Shown: positions 1-11,773 of the stretch, piece after piece
How the letters are laid out: each line of letters starts with the position of its first letter
Numbering within the stretch: position 1 is the stretch's first letter
NCBI GenBank assembly: GCA_030374805.1
Contig: JARGSG010000006.1
Span: 1,054,001-1,118,000, forward strand
Origin: Gracilaria gracilis
Taxonomy: Eukaryota; Rhodophyta; Florideophyceae; Gracilariales; Gracilariaceae
Length of the DNA: 64,000 nt
Direction of reading: 5' to 3'
Position numbers and translations under genes: made by a program
The notes under the pieces: generated by a model
The model's input: only the letters and a program-made list of their open reading frames with translations
Database searches by the model: none
Told to the model about the DNA's origin: nothing

Positions 1-2711
1 GCAGTCCTTTGTCACACCTGATGGTGTTTTTTTCTCCAACCAGGGTGCTTCATGGCACAACAACCACCACCATATAACTTCAATGAGTTCGAGCCGATGT
101 GTTTTCTAAGGATATTTTGAAGCAGCTACTGTACTGGTGAGATGAAATTCTTTTGCATAATGCCATTATCCCAGGTCTTCTTGATGGAATCAGGCTCTCC
201 CGCATTTGCGCACAGCACGGCATCAAACTACACCCAAAGAAGTGCATCCTCTTCGCCAAATCAATTCGTTGGTGCGGCCGCATTGTCTCCGCAGATGGAG
301 TACGCTATAACACACGCCAGCTTGACGGTCTCGTTCACATGGAACTGCCCAAGACTGGCGCACATCTACAACAATTTGTTTGTGCAATGCAATCCGTGAA
401 ATCCGCAATTGCAGACTTCAACGAGCTCATCTTTCCACTACATGACTTCATGGAACTTGTCTATCACGCTACCAGAAAACGAACCAAGCGTCCCGTTGCT
501 GCCGTTCCACTCCAAGCTCTGAATTAGGGCGAAAAGGAAACTGAAGCATTCGAGAAGTGCAAGCACGCTCTAGCCAACCTCGTGACACTCGCCCACAGAG
601 ACGGACAACAGCGACTCTGCATTCACACGGACGCCTCAAACATAAGTTGGTCAGGCATCGTAACTCAAGTCCTTCTAGAAAAACTCTCGAAGCCGCATAA
701 GGACCAACGTCACACTCCCCTCGTTTTCTGCTCAGAACGTTTTAATGCCACCCAGCTAGGCTGATTCACGCTCGAGAAAGAAGGATTCCCGATCATGGCA
801 ACGGTAGACCGTATGCACTGGCTTGCAGCCACTGCGGCCGGATTTGATTTGTTCACGAACCACAACAATCTGGGGTTTCTGTTTGACCCGCTCAACTTGT
901 TCCCGATCTGAGTCAATCTTCGACGCGCAAGGTACTGCGTTGGGCAGTGAGGCTAAGCGCTTGTTTGTACACTTGCTTTCACATCAGCGGTTGGACAACG
1001 TCTGGGCATACATGCGCACGCGTTGGTGCGTTCCGAGACTCCTTCGACGTCTCATCCGAATCCCGGTTCTCCCATCATCTAATGCGGAATCATTTTGTTT
1101 GCCTTCGTCCGATGAAGTCGCTCATAGCCAACAGGTGTCTGCAACCTCCCGCCCAGCTGACGCCAAGCTCTTTGATGGGCTATGGAGAACCGCCAAAGGA
1201 GCTATTTGGATCCCGAACGAAGCCGAGGACCTCCAGCTAGGATTGTACATCATCGCACACACCGGACCAGCAGGTCACCGGGGCAGAAACACAACATTGA
1301 AGGTTCTGAGCTTTCAATATGTCTGATACACACTCGAAGCAGATGTTCACGCCTTTCTGAAAGCCTGCATAGACTGCCTCTCAACTTTAGGTCGAAGAAA
1401 GTCCCGAGGCCCTTCGGGCCAGCTGTTTATGGCATCAAGGCCAACGATCTGCTACAGTTCGACTACATCGAAATCAGACAAATCAAAGCAGGCCCGAAGT
1501 ACATTTTTATGCTTCGTGACGATCATTCAGACTAAAAGTTGGGTTTTGCCACAGCAGGAAAATCGGCGGAGAACGCGACACTGGCCATCATCGACTGGTG
1601 TGCCGCCTTCAACGTCTCTTTCGGTCTCATGCCAGATGGTCCTACTCATTTCCGGAATTCCACAGTTCGCATGGTCACGAAAGCTGTGCGAGTGCTGCAT
1701 CACTTTACTCTCCCCTATAATCCGTGGAGCAACAGAGCTATTGAGAGACTTGGCAAAGAAGTTGTCCGCACCTTCCGAGCTCTGGTGTCCGAGTTCCAAA
1801 TTGAATTCTCAGAGTGGCCCGATTTGCTGCCTCTCGTACAAAGTGTAAACAACGCTCCCTCACCTCAGCGACACAGCATTGCTCCCATCACTGCCTTCCT
1901 TGGAATAGAACCGACACCCCCGATCGCTACATTTTTACGCACCACCACCGCAAAATCCATCACAGTTTACGAGAGACAGCTTGAGCACTGCGTGAACATC
2001 GACACCATACAAGCACTGGCAGATGAGTGGCATCCTATGGTTCAAAATGCTTTGCAGAAAAATCTCGAGTCATCGCGAGTCCGTTCCACAAAAGGAAAAC
2101 TGCCGAATCTCGAGAATGGTGACTTCGTCTTGGTCGCGCGCGAAGAATTCTTTACTGGTGAGAAGTTGGCTTTGCGTCGGCGCGGATTGCGAACAGTGGT
2201 ACAAGCTCTGTCTGATTACGTGTACCAGGTAGAAGATCTGCGCAACTGCACACTCGAAGACATTCGGAAAAGACTTGGAAAAAGAGAAAACACTCTCGAA
2301 CCCCACGAACAGGTCTACAGATAGGTCTCTGTCATGGTGCAAAGGTTGCTTTGCCGCAAAAACTCTCCCGCTGCACTTGCAAACAAGGCCGAAGTTGCCC
2401 TCAATCTTTGAAAAAGGGGAGTGTAGTGGCAGGTACCCAGCCACAGCCACAAGCACACCATTAGCCATGGACGCTTGACTGTCACACATGCCGTGAGACA
2501 GGCAAGCGCCATCACGGAGCACCTGCCACCAAGGACTGAGAGTCTCTGGGTCGCACTTGAGATCCATCAGCGCTCCAAATTGGGTGACTCCTAATTGGGA
2601 GCTCTGCATCTATGTACTTAACCCACCGATTGTCCTTCTCTCCTCAATAAACTCGGAGCATTGGACTCCGCCTTTCACACCTTTTCCTTGCGCTGACGAT
2701 CGAAGCGCACA
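1..2711 (+). mobile_element. Ty3/gypsy-like LTR element, 3' part (E1)
   Basis: A broken pol region runs from the window edge to an LTR. The first 760 bases encode the end of a reverse transcriptase and RNase H (motifs like CGRIVSADGV and LCIHTDASN). An integrase core follows at about 1,180-2,000 and an integrase C-terminal region at about 2,000-2,324. A purine-rich tract at 2,408-2,420 sits directly before the LTR. The 5' part lies outside the window. The element is broken at many points (roughly six or more) and looks old. A related fragment occurs in the opposite orientation at 52,597-52,975. Assignment to a gypsy-type element is secure at superfamily level only. Confidence 0.75.
2421..2708 (+). 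repeat. 3' LTR of E1 (LTR-C)
   Basis: The segment begins TGTAGTGGCAGG right after the purine-rich tract that ends the E1 coding region, and holds an AATAAA polyadenylation-type signal near 2,645. The right boundary is approximate because the next sequence belongs to a different LTR family in inverted orientation. No second copy is in the window, so the exact ends are not verified. Confidence 0.5.
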
Positions 2712-3029
2712 GATGGGTTTTATGCGTACCCGTGCAGAGCTGGTTGACCGCTAACTCGGTAAACTATTTTGATAGTAGGGACATTCTATATAGTATACAG
2801 TAGTGACATATCTCCTGGCGGTCTAACGCAAGCTAATAGTGATCCGAGATAACACAAAGTTGAGGAATCTCCAAGTCGATGCCAGAACGTTACTGACTGG
2901 ACGTACTCGCAAACAGTTGCCGATGTAAACCACATTTGGTACAGTAAACGCGTAGTTCTGACGTGGCCCTCGCGCAAATGCGTGAGAACTGACTCGAAAA
3001 CGGTCCAGCAATAGCTACTGTATTGAACA
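2712..3029 (-). repeat. LTR-B copy (inverted relative to the copy at 57.3 kb)
   Basis: Read on the minus strand this segment matches 57,306-57,623 over 318 bp with scattered differences. It starts TGTTCAATACAGTAGC and runs to a TATA-like GCATAAAA and a shared CCCATC. It lies between E1 and the integrase of E2, so it marks an insertion or rearrangement boundary. It appears as a partial LTR without internal sequence. Confidence 0.7.
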
Positions 3030-4060
3030 ATGATTAAATGGTTTGCCGTCTTTAGAGTGGTACACCAATAGGTTTCTGACAGGGGATCTCACTTCAAAAA
3101 CGAAGTCATATGAATTATGAAGAAACAAACGAAGTCAGCACACCACTTTACGCTTGCATATTGCCCATGGTCCAATGAAACAACCGAGCTGCTACGCAGA
3201 GAGCGACTGCGAACATATCGTGCATTGCTCTCAGAATATCAGATTTCTCTCAGCTGTTGGCCAAGTATTATACCAGTCGTTCAATCTGTTCTTAACAACT
3301 CTTCTTTGGCTCGACTGGGGAATCGATGTTTTTAACTGTTTTCACTGAACATAAACAAGATTCTCCCCTAAGGGTCATCACTCGTAAGGTCGGCAAGAAG
3401 ACTAAGGTGCTTGATTTGGATAGCATACGCAACTTGCAGTTGAAAGAGATCGAGTCTACGCAGTCCGCTCTGAACAATATACACAAGGATTTCGCCACTC
3501 GCTCAGAAAAGAAAAGGCAACAAGCCGTGGAATCTCATAACAGAAATAACAATGTAAGGGCAATCAATTTTAGAGAAGGAGATTATGTTTGGCGCCGTAT
3601 ACAAGACAGTGGGCAAGCGCGCAAGCCGTCTTTGAAGTGGTTAGGAACGTACTGTGTGCAAGAGTGCATGTCCGGACACATCATTTTGGTCAAGCCTTTG
3701 TCGACGCCAAAACGATGAAGAGGAATTGCCGCAGGCTGAAACTGCTCCGCAATCAAGATTTTGAAATAACTCAAGAGCTCCTGGAGCACCTGGCATATCA
3801 GGAAGGTGAGTCCTTGGTCGTCGATAGGTTAATGGACATAAAAAGAAACAAGGGCGCTGTTCAGCTACTGGTAAAGTGGCGAGGCTTTACTGCAGAGGAA
3901 ACTGACTGGGTCTCTCTGGACTCTTTACGAGACGATGTGCCAGTACTATTTGAGGAATACATTTTGCACCCGGTTCCTAACGGAACCCATCGTCAACGAA
4001 CCATTGCCGGCTCCCTTTAGGTAACTGCTCTCGACTGGCATATCATCCGTTACGGAGCGC
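3030..4060 (+). mobile_element. Chromodomain gypsy element, integrase to 3' end (E2)
   Basis: The fragment opens inside an integrase core (SAHHFTLAYCPWSN is readable near 3,135), continues through the integrase C-terminal domain (around 3,330-3,720), and ends with a chromodomain at about 3,780-3,960, recognisable from the LLVKWRGFTAEETDWV core. Known biology: gypsy chromodomains guide integration to chromatin marks. The fragment is broken a few times and lacks everything upstream of the integrase. It is followed directly by LTR-A, which it shares with element E6 at 57.9-63.1 kb. Confidence 0.8.
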
Positions 4061-4534
4061 TGTTGAATACAGTAGCCATCATTGGCTCATTGGACGTACA
4101 CCAGTGCAGCATATGTGTACTGGCCGACGTCAGGACTAAGCCGCGTACGCATATGCGCGCAAATTGAGTTGAGCGTGCAGTACGTCAACATGCAGACAGA
4201 ACGGGAAATTGCGTAGTCAGCTTTACGTCAGATAGTTTTCTAGACGCCTACCATTTTGTTTCTTTGGATCGTCTGCCTACTAGCGTGATGTACAAGTGCA
4301 ATCACGTCTGTCAAGTCAGTAGTCAACTGACTTGGCTAGGATACGCATAAAAGGTTGTCCTTTCTCTTGGACGGTGACTCACAGAGAAGGCTAACTTCGT
4401 GTGAGTGTGACCTTTCGTTTTCCTCTAGACCTTTCGATCCGTGCTTTCCAGCACTCCGCCAGCCCTTTCCAGACCTCCGTTTTTCCTTTCTGGGCCTCCG
4501 TTCCGCGCCTAGAATCGACAATCAGTGCTAAACA
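4061..4534 (+). repeat. 3' LTR of E2 (LTR-A)
   Basis: This 474-bp segment begins TGTTGAATAC and ends CTAAACA, giving the usual TGTT...AACA ends. The reverse complement of 62,616-63,089 is the same length and aligns end to end with many substitutions, which indicates two old insertions of one family. A TATA-like GCATAAAA lies near 4,345. Confidence 0.85.
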
Positions 4535-5769
4535 ATAAGATGTACACATCTGGACTCACACTGATACCCCATTCATGTTAAACATTCCGACAGACCTCCA
4601 ATTCAACATTACTCACCGTCTCTGGGTGCTTTTTTTGATATGATATTCTTTCTGTGGCCGTAGCTCTAGGCACCGCGGCCCTTCTAACGTTGAATGAGCT
4701 GAATGACCTACGGAATTGTAATAACAGCTTGGGGGTCATGGCTTCAAGCTCTAGTGAGCTTGACGTGATTGGTACCAGCTGGCTTCTAGACTTTCACTTC
4801 GTAGCGTTAATACGTGATGGAATGGTAGTCGTTGAAAGCTGTGTCAGGCACGCATTTGAAAATGCTGTACTGGACGCATTTACCGTTCTGACACACAAAA
4901 AATTGTTGTTTTCGACTGGCAAGACGCAGACTGGTCCGTAAAAGAGTCTTTCTCGCTTCGTTACGAAGTCATCCTCTCGATGAAATTTTACCATGTCGCA
5001 CGCATGAATGGTGTAGGACGCTGCTCGGGGAGTTGAAGTATTGAGGATTGAATTGATTCCCATTTGTGCGATGATCCTGTCATATTTCATTTTGGCTGGT
5101 ACATCCAAAGATATGGTGGAATCGCAGATGGTTATTTATTGGAGTGCAAAACAGGAGCAAGACGTTACGGGATCTTCATAGCGGAATCTACTGTTGAATG
5201 TTTGAATTGTGGGTTTCATTCTATTCAAATTGTGGGTGAACCTGACGCAAGTTCCCTTTTTGCAACTGTTTGTCATAATGAACTCGCAGGGTCGCAACGT
5301 AATTTCGCTGAGTGCAGCCGAAGAGAACAGTGGAACATGCCCAAAACCCTCGGTCGTTCGGCTGGGGATTCCTCCGAGTCCCAGCTTGTAGCGCTAAGAG
5401 TTGGCTATGTATTCTGCCTCTTTCTGACAGCTATCTAACTCCTGTGCTTCCTTTTTGGGAAACTAGAAGTCTAGGCTCGAGATAAGTGCGAGTTGCAACC
5501 TACGTTGGTGTTCTCGAAAGGCTAGTTTAGTATGCTAGATGGCTAGTTATGAAAATAAAAGTCCGAAAAAACTAGCAATTTCGCAGATTGCGCTAGTTGG
5601 CAAGGCAAAAAAATATTTTTTGGAAATTGCATTTCCACTTGCCGCAGTTGAACTCCATTTGTTGAAGTTGTATGCTAGTTTTCAGTTCGTGCGCTACTAC
5701 TCGTTACCAAACATTCGTCGCAGTCGTCAAAATCACTCAAAAATTTACTCTCGGGTCACCAGCGCTGGT
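4535..5769. other. Relic region with a minus-strand integrase-like fragment
   Basis: Most of this stretch has no recognisable gene. On the minus strand 5,108-4,794 is open and resembles the end of a retroelement integrase (residues such as HACDMVKFHREDDFVTKRERLFYGP, with a final ...GPV..V pattern); this is a weak family-level resemblance. The segment 5,480-5,760 is AT-rich and repeats the string TGCTAG several times, like the MITE-like repeat at 50.5 kb, but a paired terminus is not clear. Confidence 0.35.
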
Positions 5770-6816
5770 CTATTTTAACTCGGCATTCGGATCCTGAGTC
5801 TCAGTTTCTCTAAACGTAAAGTTATAGAAGTCCAACGGACAACTCTCCCCATTTTGGTACACCCTCCTAGCCCCAAAGCAACTTCCAATCCCTCCCAGCC
5901 TCTTCTCCTTCTGCTCCTCTAATATACGCTCCGCCGTCCTCGCAGCCGCCGCCGCACTCCCCAAACCCACCAACGGCGCGCCACTCGGCAGCTGCAGGGG
6001 CACAAACACCTTCCAATCTTCGTCCACCATCACCCCACCCTTCCTCCTCTTCTTCAGTCGCCTCCCCACACCTTCTCCTCCCTCCTCTTCCCCCCCCTCT
6101 CCCTCACACTCCCCCGCCCATCCCGAGAACCAGGCGTCACCGGCGACCCTTTACTTGCTCCCTCTCTCACCCCTACTGCCCCTTACCTCACCATTTTGTT
6201 CAACTCCATCAGCAATTTGACGCCTTTTCCACCTGTCCCACTTGCTCTTCCAACACTTCAATTCTACCCTTCAGCCCCATGTTCTCCTTTCGCAGCCTCC
6301 CCATCTGCCCCCCCCCCACGCACTCCAACATCCCATTCACATGTCCCACAGCCCCCACCCCAGTCAAATTCATCCTCTTCCGAATCGTCGAAATCAATTC
6401 CATTGGCACCTCAACCTTCGACACACTCAGCACCACCCCTTCCATGTCTGCCACCATCTCCGACAGCGTGTCGCCGAAGTGCTTCTTCAAACCCCCCGCC
6501 CAAGCTTGCTCACCCGTTCCTCCATCTCCCCCATAAACCTTCTCTCCGGTCCTTCTCCTCCTTCCCCTTTACAAACCATCTGACTCACACAACCCCCCTC
6601 AGTACCCCCTCCCTCCTTCCGCGGCGGCGTCTTTGGCACTTCCGTTCTATGCATCAGAGCCATTAGCTCCTCTTCATCAACGTATCGATTCGACATCCCG
6701 AGAAAAGACGGAGTCCGGCGATAAACGACTTGAACAGGCCTGAGCGACTTACCACAACCCTCGTCCTTGCCACCTCTGATCACAGCCGTTACAATCGTGG
6801 CCACACACCCCTCCAC
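5770..6816 (-). pseudogene. Coiled-coil protein, decayed
   Basis: Minus-strand open stretches at 6,816-6,487, 6,490-6,209 and 6,069-5,770 look like parts of one gene of roughly 300 codons. A start at the ATG of MSNRYVDEEELMALM (about 6,695) is plausible. The middle part is rich in heptads (MGRLRKENMGLKGRIEVLEE) and predicts a coiled coil. The last part is basic then alanine-rich. At least one frame change falls in a G-rich run near 6,490, and further stops lie between 6,209 and 6,069. It is divergent from the PanE-like gene at 7,213. I do not recognise the family. The gene may belong to the host or to a transposon, since coiled-coil partner genes also accompany the transposase at 33-36 kb. 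Confidence 0.4.
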
Positions 6817-7212
6817 CCCGCAGGCCTATTTGTATCACAATTTTCTATACCTCAATTTCCCGCCATTCCCCCAAAACTCTATTTCTCCCAGATATTTCCA
6901 TATTTTCGTTTTTTCCTTTCAGTACCGTCCCACAAAACCAGTCCACAACGCCCGCTTCTTAACTCTTTACCATTACATCTTCCAATTTATAATTCATTCC
7001 GACACATCTCTTTTCATAAACACATTCAGAAGTCCTAATCCATTCACACCCACCTACCTCATTCTTTCAACTACTTAGTCATAAAAACTATCTTTTCCTC
7101 TGAAACAACTTTATCGATGTATACATTGGGAACGCCGTTCTCTACTTAAGCATCTCTCCCTTTCTCTCCTGTAGCACAATATCTCCTCACAGCATCCAAC
7201 AAATTCGACATA
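6817..7212. other. Intergenic spacer between divergent pseudogenes
   Basis: C- and T-rich on the plus strand with no ORF of note. It would hold the promoters of the two divergent pseudogenes on either side. I see no convincing TATA box or repeat. Confidence 0.4.
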
Positions 7213-8045
7213 ATGACCTCGCCTTCCTCTTCTCTCCGCTCCTCCTACACCCCAGCTATTGTTGTATGCAGAGGCTGCATTGGCTCCATGTTTTACGACC
7301 ACGGTACCCCTCAAGATACCATTCTTTCACCCCAAGATTTCATAGCCGCACACAACATTCCACAAGGTCCCATTTTCTTCTGCGGCAGGAGCAACTTGTT
7401 GGAAACAGTAATTCGCTCCTGCCCTCCATCTCGCAGACAAGACTTGGTACTCATTCAGAACGGCCACATTCTTCCCATTCTTTCAAAACATGGTCTTCAT
7501 CACACCACATGAGCAGTTCTTTACATCGCCGTACCCACTCTCGATGCACCTCCACGCGATGGCGTCACCCCTTTTACCCCCAACGGCCTCACAACTGTCA
7601 CTGGAAAATAGCCTTTCACACTAGCACAACGCTTCTTTAACGCAGGTCTCACTTGCAATATCGTTGACGAAGACGACTTCTCTAAATCCTACTACGAAAA
7701 GCTCGTCTGGATCTCTTCATTTAACCTAGTTAGTTCCTCCCACGGCTTCATTACCATGCATGACGTGGCCCCCGCTACAATACCATAGTCTCAACGATAA
7801 TGAAGGAACTACTCGGCATAGTCTCCTCCAACACACCTATCTCCTACACTATCCCCTCCACAATACAATCCCTCCTCGCCTACGGCAGCACTCTTCCCTC
7901 CTTCCACGCCTCATTCTTTGAGTATGGATTCAGAAATGGTTACTTCTACCTTTCCTCCGAGTGTACCAAGAGAGCGGACTTGCCTGACCCTGCCCCTTTT
8001 CACACCAACTACGTCAATGTCCTTAGAAAAGATATTCTCTTTTAG
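7213..8045 (+). pseudogene. Ketopantoate-reductase-like (PanE/ApbA-type) protein, decayed
   Basis: The predicted protein of about 275 residues matches a family of PanE/ApbA-like dehydrogenases that I associate with plants, algae and cyanobacteria. The middle reads QDLVLIQNGHILPIL, then a VLYIAVPTLDAPPRDGVT-like strand, LTTVTGK, and a SYYEKLVWISSFNLV helix. The C-terminal part ends with the characteristic LAYGSTLPSFHASFFEYGFRNGYFY pattern. The N-terminal Rossmann glycine motif is not obvious. Breaks: in-frame TGA at 7,510-7,512, TAG at 7,609-7,611 and TAG at 7,786-7,788, and a frame change just before 7,800. The gene keeps nearly full length, so inactivation looks recent. A young gypsy element sits about 100 bp downstream. 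Confidence 0.65.
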
Positions 8046-8146
8046 TACAAGTACACTTTGGTCTCATTTTGTAAAAAAGATATCTTCGCACAATACTCTC
8101 TCTCCTTATCCCACGCTTTGTAACTCATTTTCTTTCATCAATAATA

Positions 8147-8151
8147 CTTTT
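8147..8151. repeat. Target-site duplication of E7 (left)
   Basis: CTTTT directly before the left LTR is repeated at 20,344-20,348 directly after the right LTR. A 5-bp duplication is normal for Ty3/gypsy integrases. Confidence 0.9.
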
Positions 8152-9146
8152 TGTAGAGCAAACCCCAAAGAGGGTACGTGTTTACCAGGGTGGCGGAGTC
8201 CTGCTCCCACAAAAGGGCGAACTCAGAAGTAGAGCCCTCTGCCCGTGCGCGTGCCGCGTGGCAGCCGGGTGTAAACCGGAGACGGTACTGGAATAGCCTG
8301 CAGAGGTAAAGAAGAGCGTAGGCCTAGAGAGAAATAACCGACGACGGATCAAGAGAGAACGAATCTAGAAGTGGAGCGAACGGTGCCGTAAGACGGTGTA
8401 ATGCTCCTACGGAGAACCACACGAGCGAAGCTACGGCCCGTGCCAGCGGCGGGAACAGGGCCGATAGCGGAACGAGACACACACACGAGTGTCCAGATAT
8501 AACTCTATACAGAGACGGAAGCGAGACCTGCACCACGAAAACGATGAACTGAACAAAGATCCGTTACCTCGGTGAACGACAACAAATACAACCTGATACT
8601 GGGGTAATTAGCGAAACAAGCCAGAAACTGGTAGTAAAGAACTTCCTTAGGGACCCTGAGGGGTGATTGTACCGAGACCAGTCGTGGTTACTCTCCTTAG
8701 TGGAGCCGTGAACCTACGTAGGCAGTAGCAACCATGGCCCAGCCTTCGGGATGAAGACCACGTACTTCAAGAAGAAGATACGACTCAGGTGAGTTTTACT
8801 TAGTGGCTCCAGGGCGAGATCGCCCGAGCATATATACTATCTACTGTATTTAGGGCTGCGCACTCCCACGAGGGCTCTACACGTGGACAACCCAGTGCCA
8901 GGGTGCCACAGTATCTACCCAGCGGGTGTGACGCCAAATATTTGGACAAATATGCCACAAGGCCCTACTCTACACCTATTTCATAGGTTCTATCCCCGAT
9001 TCACCTAACAAGATACGTCCCAACAATATTTCCAATTTCACCCGAAACGGGGTCCATATTCATAGTCTGACACGTCAGGGCTCAATGGATAGAGCTCCAT
9101 TATGAGAACCTTCATTGTGCCGACATCGGATTGCCATTGCTCCACA
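8152..9146 (-). repeat. 3' LTR of E7
   Basis: 995 bp, 3' in the element's own orientation. It pairs with 19,349-20,343 at the same length with about a dozen differences. On the minus strand it is preceded by a purine-rich tract at 9,147-9,160 (about AAGGAGAGGGAGA), the expected polypurine tract. Confidence 0.95.
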
Positions 9147-9227
9147 TCTCCCTCTCCTTAGCCAAGGGTTCGCGCTTTAGTCGGCGGGAAGGCGCCGGCG
9201 ACCGGTACGTAAATACTGATCCTCAGA

Positions 9228-10970
9228 ATGGCGGACTCCAAGACTTCGGCAATACCTTCACAGCTTCCTGAACCAACGCATGGTACACGACATCACTCTT
9301 CTCCGACTTCGCGGCAAAAACTCTTATCTCCAACCTTCTCTCCTACACCAGGCATGAATCCTTTCGCAACTAACCCGCTCCCGGGAAACGCTTCCTCAGG
9401 TGCCTCACAGGCGGGTTCTTCGAGTGCTGCTCCCATCGAGAACCTTTCCTACTTAGGCTTTCAACAACTTCCTATGCAGGCGTCATCTCAGTTCCATTCG
9501 TCCCAAGCTATGGTACGAGCTCATCAACCCTCGGGGTATCAGCAGTCTCCTTACCAAATGGCAGGCTCGTCCGGATATTTCGGCGAGTTTAACTCAATGC
9601 CCCTCCCTCAAGGAGGTTCTCAAACACAGCCACAGTACCATCCAACTGGTTACCAACCTCCTGGCTACTTCTCCCAACACGGTGCTCAACCTGGACAATC
9701 CTCGCAAGGCTACGATCCCGCAGCGTCTCCTCAGGCTCCCGATATCGACGCAGCGGCGTGGAACTCCGAGCAAGCGATGCCGTTAACGGTCAATGCCAGG
9801 GGCTGGATCAGCTTGAAAATTCTCCGTTTCAGACGGCCTCGGCAGCATGGCGAGGTGTATTGCCGTGCGCTTTGGTTCCATCCGACGGCCGTAGCCGACG
9901 AGGCTCTTATTGACTCGTATGCTGAGAACGGTTAACTTCCAGGTGGGCTCCATCGCGAAGTTGTTCGGTCCAGAAGCTGGCGTCTCCGGGTGGCGGTCGA
10001 CCCCCTGCACCTGTTCTGTGCGGGCGGTGATTCCCTTACTCGCACTAGGGCACTGTGGGCTCGTACTGCTTATGAAGGAGCTAGCCGTGTTCGATCGGAT
10101 CACTTGGTACCGTTGTGGTTCAACTTTGACGTGTCACATTTCCGAACTTTCGGCGAGAGATCCTACGGATACGCATTAGCGGAGTTCAACGAATCTCCCC
10201 ATAGGGCTGAGGTACCGAATGTGGTCGATGGTTTGCTTCTCTGGAGTCGTCCCCTTCTTCGGGCGGAATTCCGATACCTTCGGCGATCATCCAATGATTT
10301 CTTGTGGAGCTTTGAGCGCCGTGTTCGGCTCGAGCGAAGCTTGCGGTCCCGTCGAGGGTTCCTGATTCCGTATCCACACTTGGAGGCTGAGCGATTGCGC
10401 TACAACTCCCTGCCGGGGCGATACGCTGCGCTTCCCAGCTGGTGGGCGAATATCGAGGTCCCGCGAGGGTGCTACGCCGAACTTCCTCCATGCCTCTACT
10501 ATGTAGGCTGTAGAATGTTGGACGATCCCTGCAGTGGGTACTGGACGTTCTTTCCCGCGGAGTGGGTTGCCCGCGTGGCGGTACATCTCCTGTGGGATAC
10601 GTACGATCATTACCGTCTCTGGTATCTCCCTCCGATTCTCCAATGGATTATCCGGCGACAGGATCTGTCTATACCCTTGGGGTCCGATTCCAACCAGGAA
10701 GAGTTTCACCTGCTCCTACGATTCATCGAGGCCGTCGATTGGGACCGGATTCCGGTGCACTGGCAGCCAGAAGGTGGTCCTCGCGGCAACGACCGATCAC
10801 CGGGAAGAATATCCACCCGTTTGGGGACCTTCGCGTACTACGATCCGTGGGAACGGCAAATGATCTCCGAAGCTCATGCGAGAGCAATGATGCGGGCCCC
10901 TAGGGCTATGCAGATTGGATACCCGACTGACTTCGTATTTCCAGATGACTATGGGCCTCCAGTTGACTAG
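9228..10970 (+). CDS. Antisense accessory gene of E7 (unknown function)
   Basis: Two open stretches in the same frame (9,228-9,935 and 9,990-10,970) lie between pol and the 3' LTR, opposite in direction to gag-pol. The first begins with ATG and encodes a low-complexity head rich in Gln, Ser, Pro, Gly and Tyr (for example GYQQSPYQMAGSSGYFG), the kind that forms disordered or prion-like segments. The second encodes a compact region rich in Trp, Tyr, Arg and Leu with many aromatic pairs. I do not recognise the fold. It is not an obvious shadow of pol, because pol domains are not seen on the other strand here. Antisense additional ORFs are known in some plant gypsy elements, so a role in the element's regulation or spread is an inference. 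Confidence 0.6.
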
Positions 10971-11461
10971 GTCGATCCCTCCTTAGACCATGGTGATGGC
11001 GAGGTGGTGGAAGACGACATCCTCCTCGTGGGTGTTCCGAATACGGGCGCTGACGCGGCACAGGTCCCTGCGGAGGGCACTCAAGCTCCCGCGGGTTGGG
11101 TTCTTGCGACGCCGGCTCCCGGAAACAACGCTGGTCACCAGTAGTCTGGGCAGGGTGCCTGAGGGCGTGTAGTACTGTCACTCAGATACGATAAACCCAG
11201 TTAGGCCACAGCTTGGCATTACTTGTCTCCTCCTGTACGATCTTTCTCGTGTTCGAGCTTCTTTCATACTCCCTTCCTTTTCTTTCTTGATTTCCTAACC
11301 AGGATGCACTTCATTTCCATTCGTGGCAACATCTTTCTAGATACTTCATGACTTCTTACTTCTTTGTTCCGTTATACGGCGATGAACCGACAATTCGGTG
11401 CGTTCTTTCTTTGTTCATACTGTACATAAGACCAACCTTATTGGTGTCTTCTCTTCTCTTC

Positions 11462-11773
11462 TTAGAGCTCCTCGCAACCTACCGCGTAGTGGCACACCAT
11501 ATTTACCACATGTCGGTGACAGTTGTATCCCACTTGGGCATTATCCAGAGTTGAGGGTAATGCGGACCGGGTTCTTCGGTGATAAGCGATAATCTTGGAC
11601 CTCGGAAGGTGCTCAATTGGCTCCCAAGTGTCCTGCTCTGGGGAATAGCCGTACCAACGGACGCCATAGATCACCTTCCCGTCCTGGGCAACACCGTGCT
11701 TCACGATACGATCGACCACGAAATCCTGTGGGTACACCCCGACGTCTTCGGTTTTTTTGGTTGTTCCCGACAT
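11462..11773 (-). CDS. Chromodomain end of E7 pol
   Basis: The predicted peptide includes VDRIVKHGVAQDGKVIYGVRWYGYSPEQDTWEP split over the classic chromodomain core: a short beta strand, a VRWYGY strand and a DTWEP turn. Known biology: such domains at the end of gypsy integrases bind histone tails and steer insertion. About 1.1 kb between this piece and the integrase C-terminus (11,780-12,860) has no recognised domain. Confidence 0.8.
   Translation of the reverse strand: MSGTTKKTEDVGVYPQDFVVDRIVKHGVAQDGKVIYGVRWYGYSPEQDTWEPIEHLPRSKIIAYHRRTRSALPSTLDNAQVGYNCHRHVVNMVCHYAVGCEEL

Noticed and set aside
5480-5700. TGCTAG-rich segment as a second full MITE
   Set aside because: Only partial resemblance to 50,479-50,662, and no clean pair of inverted ends.
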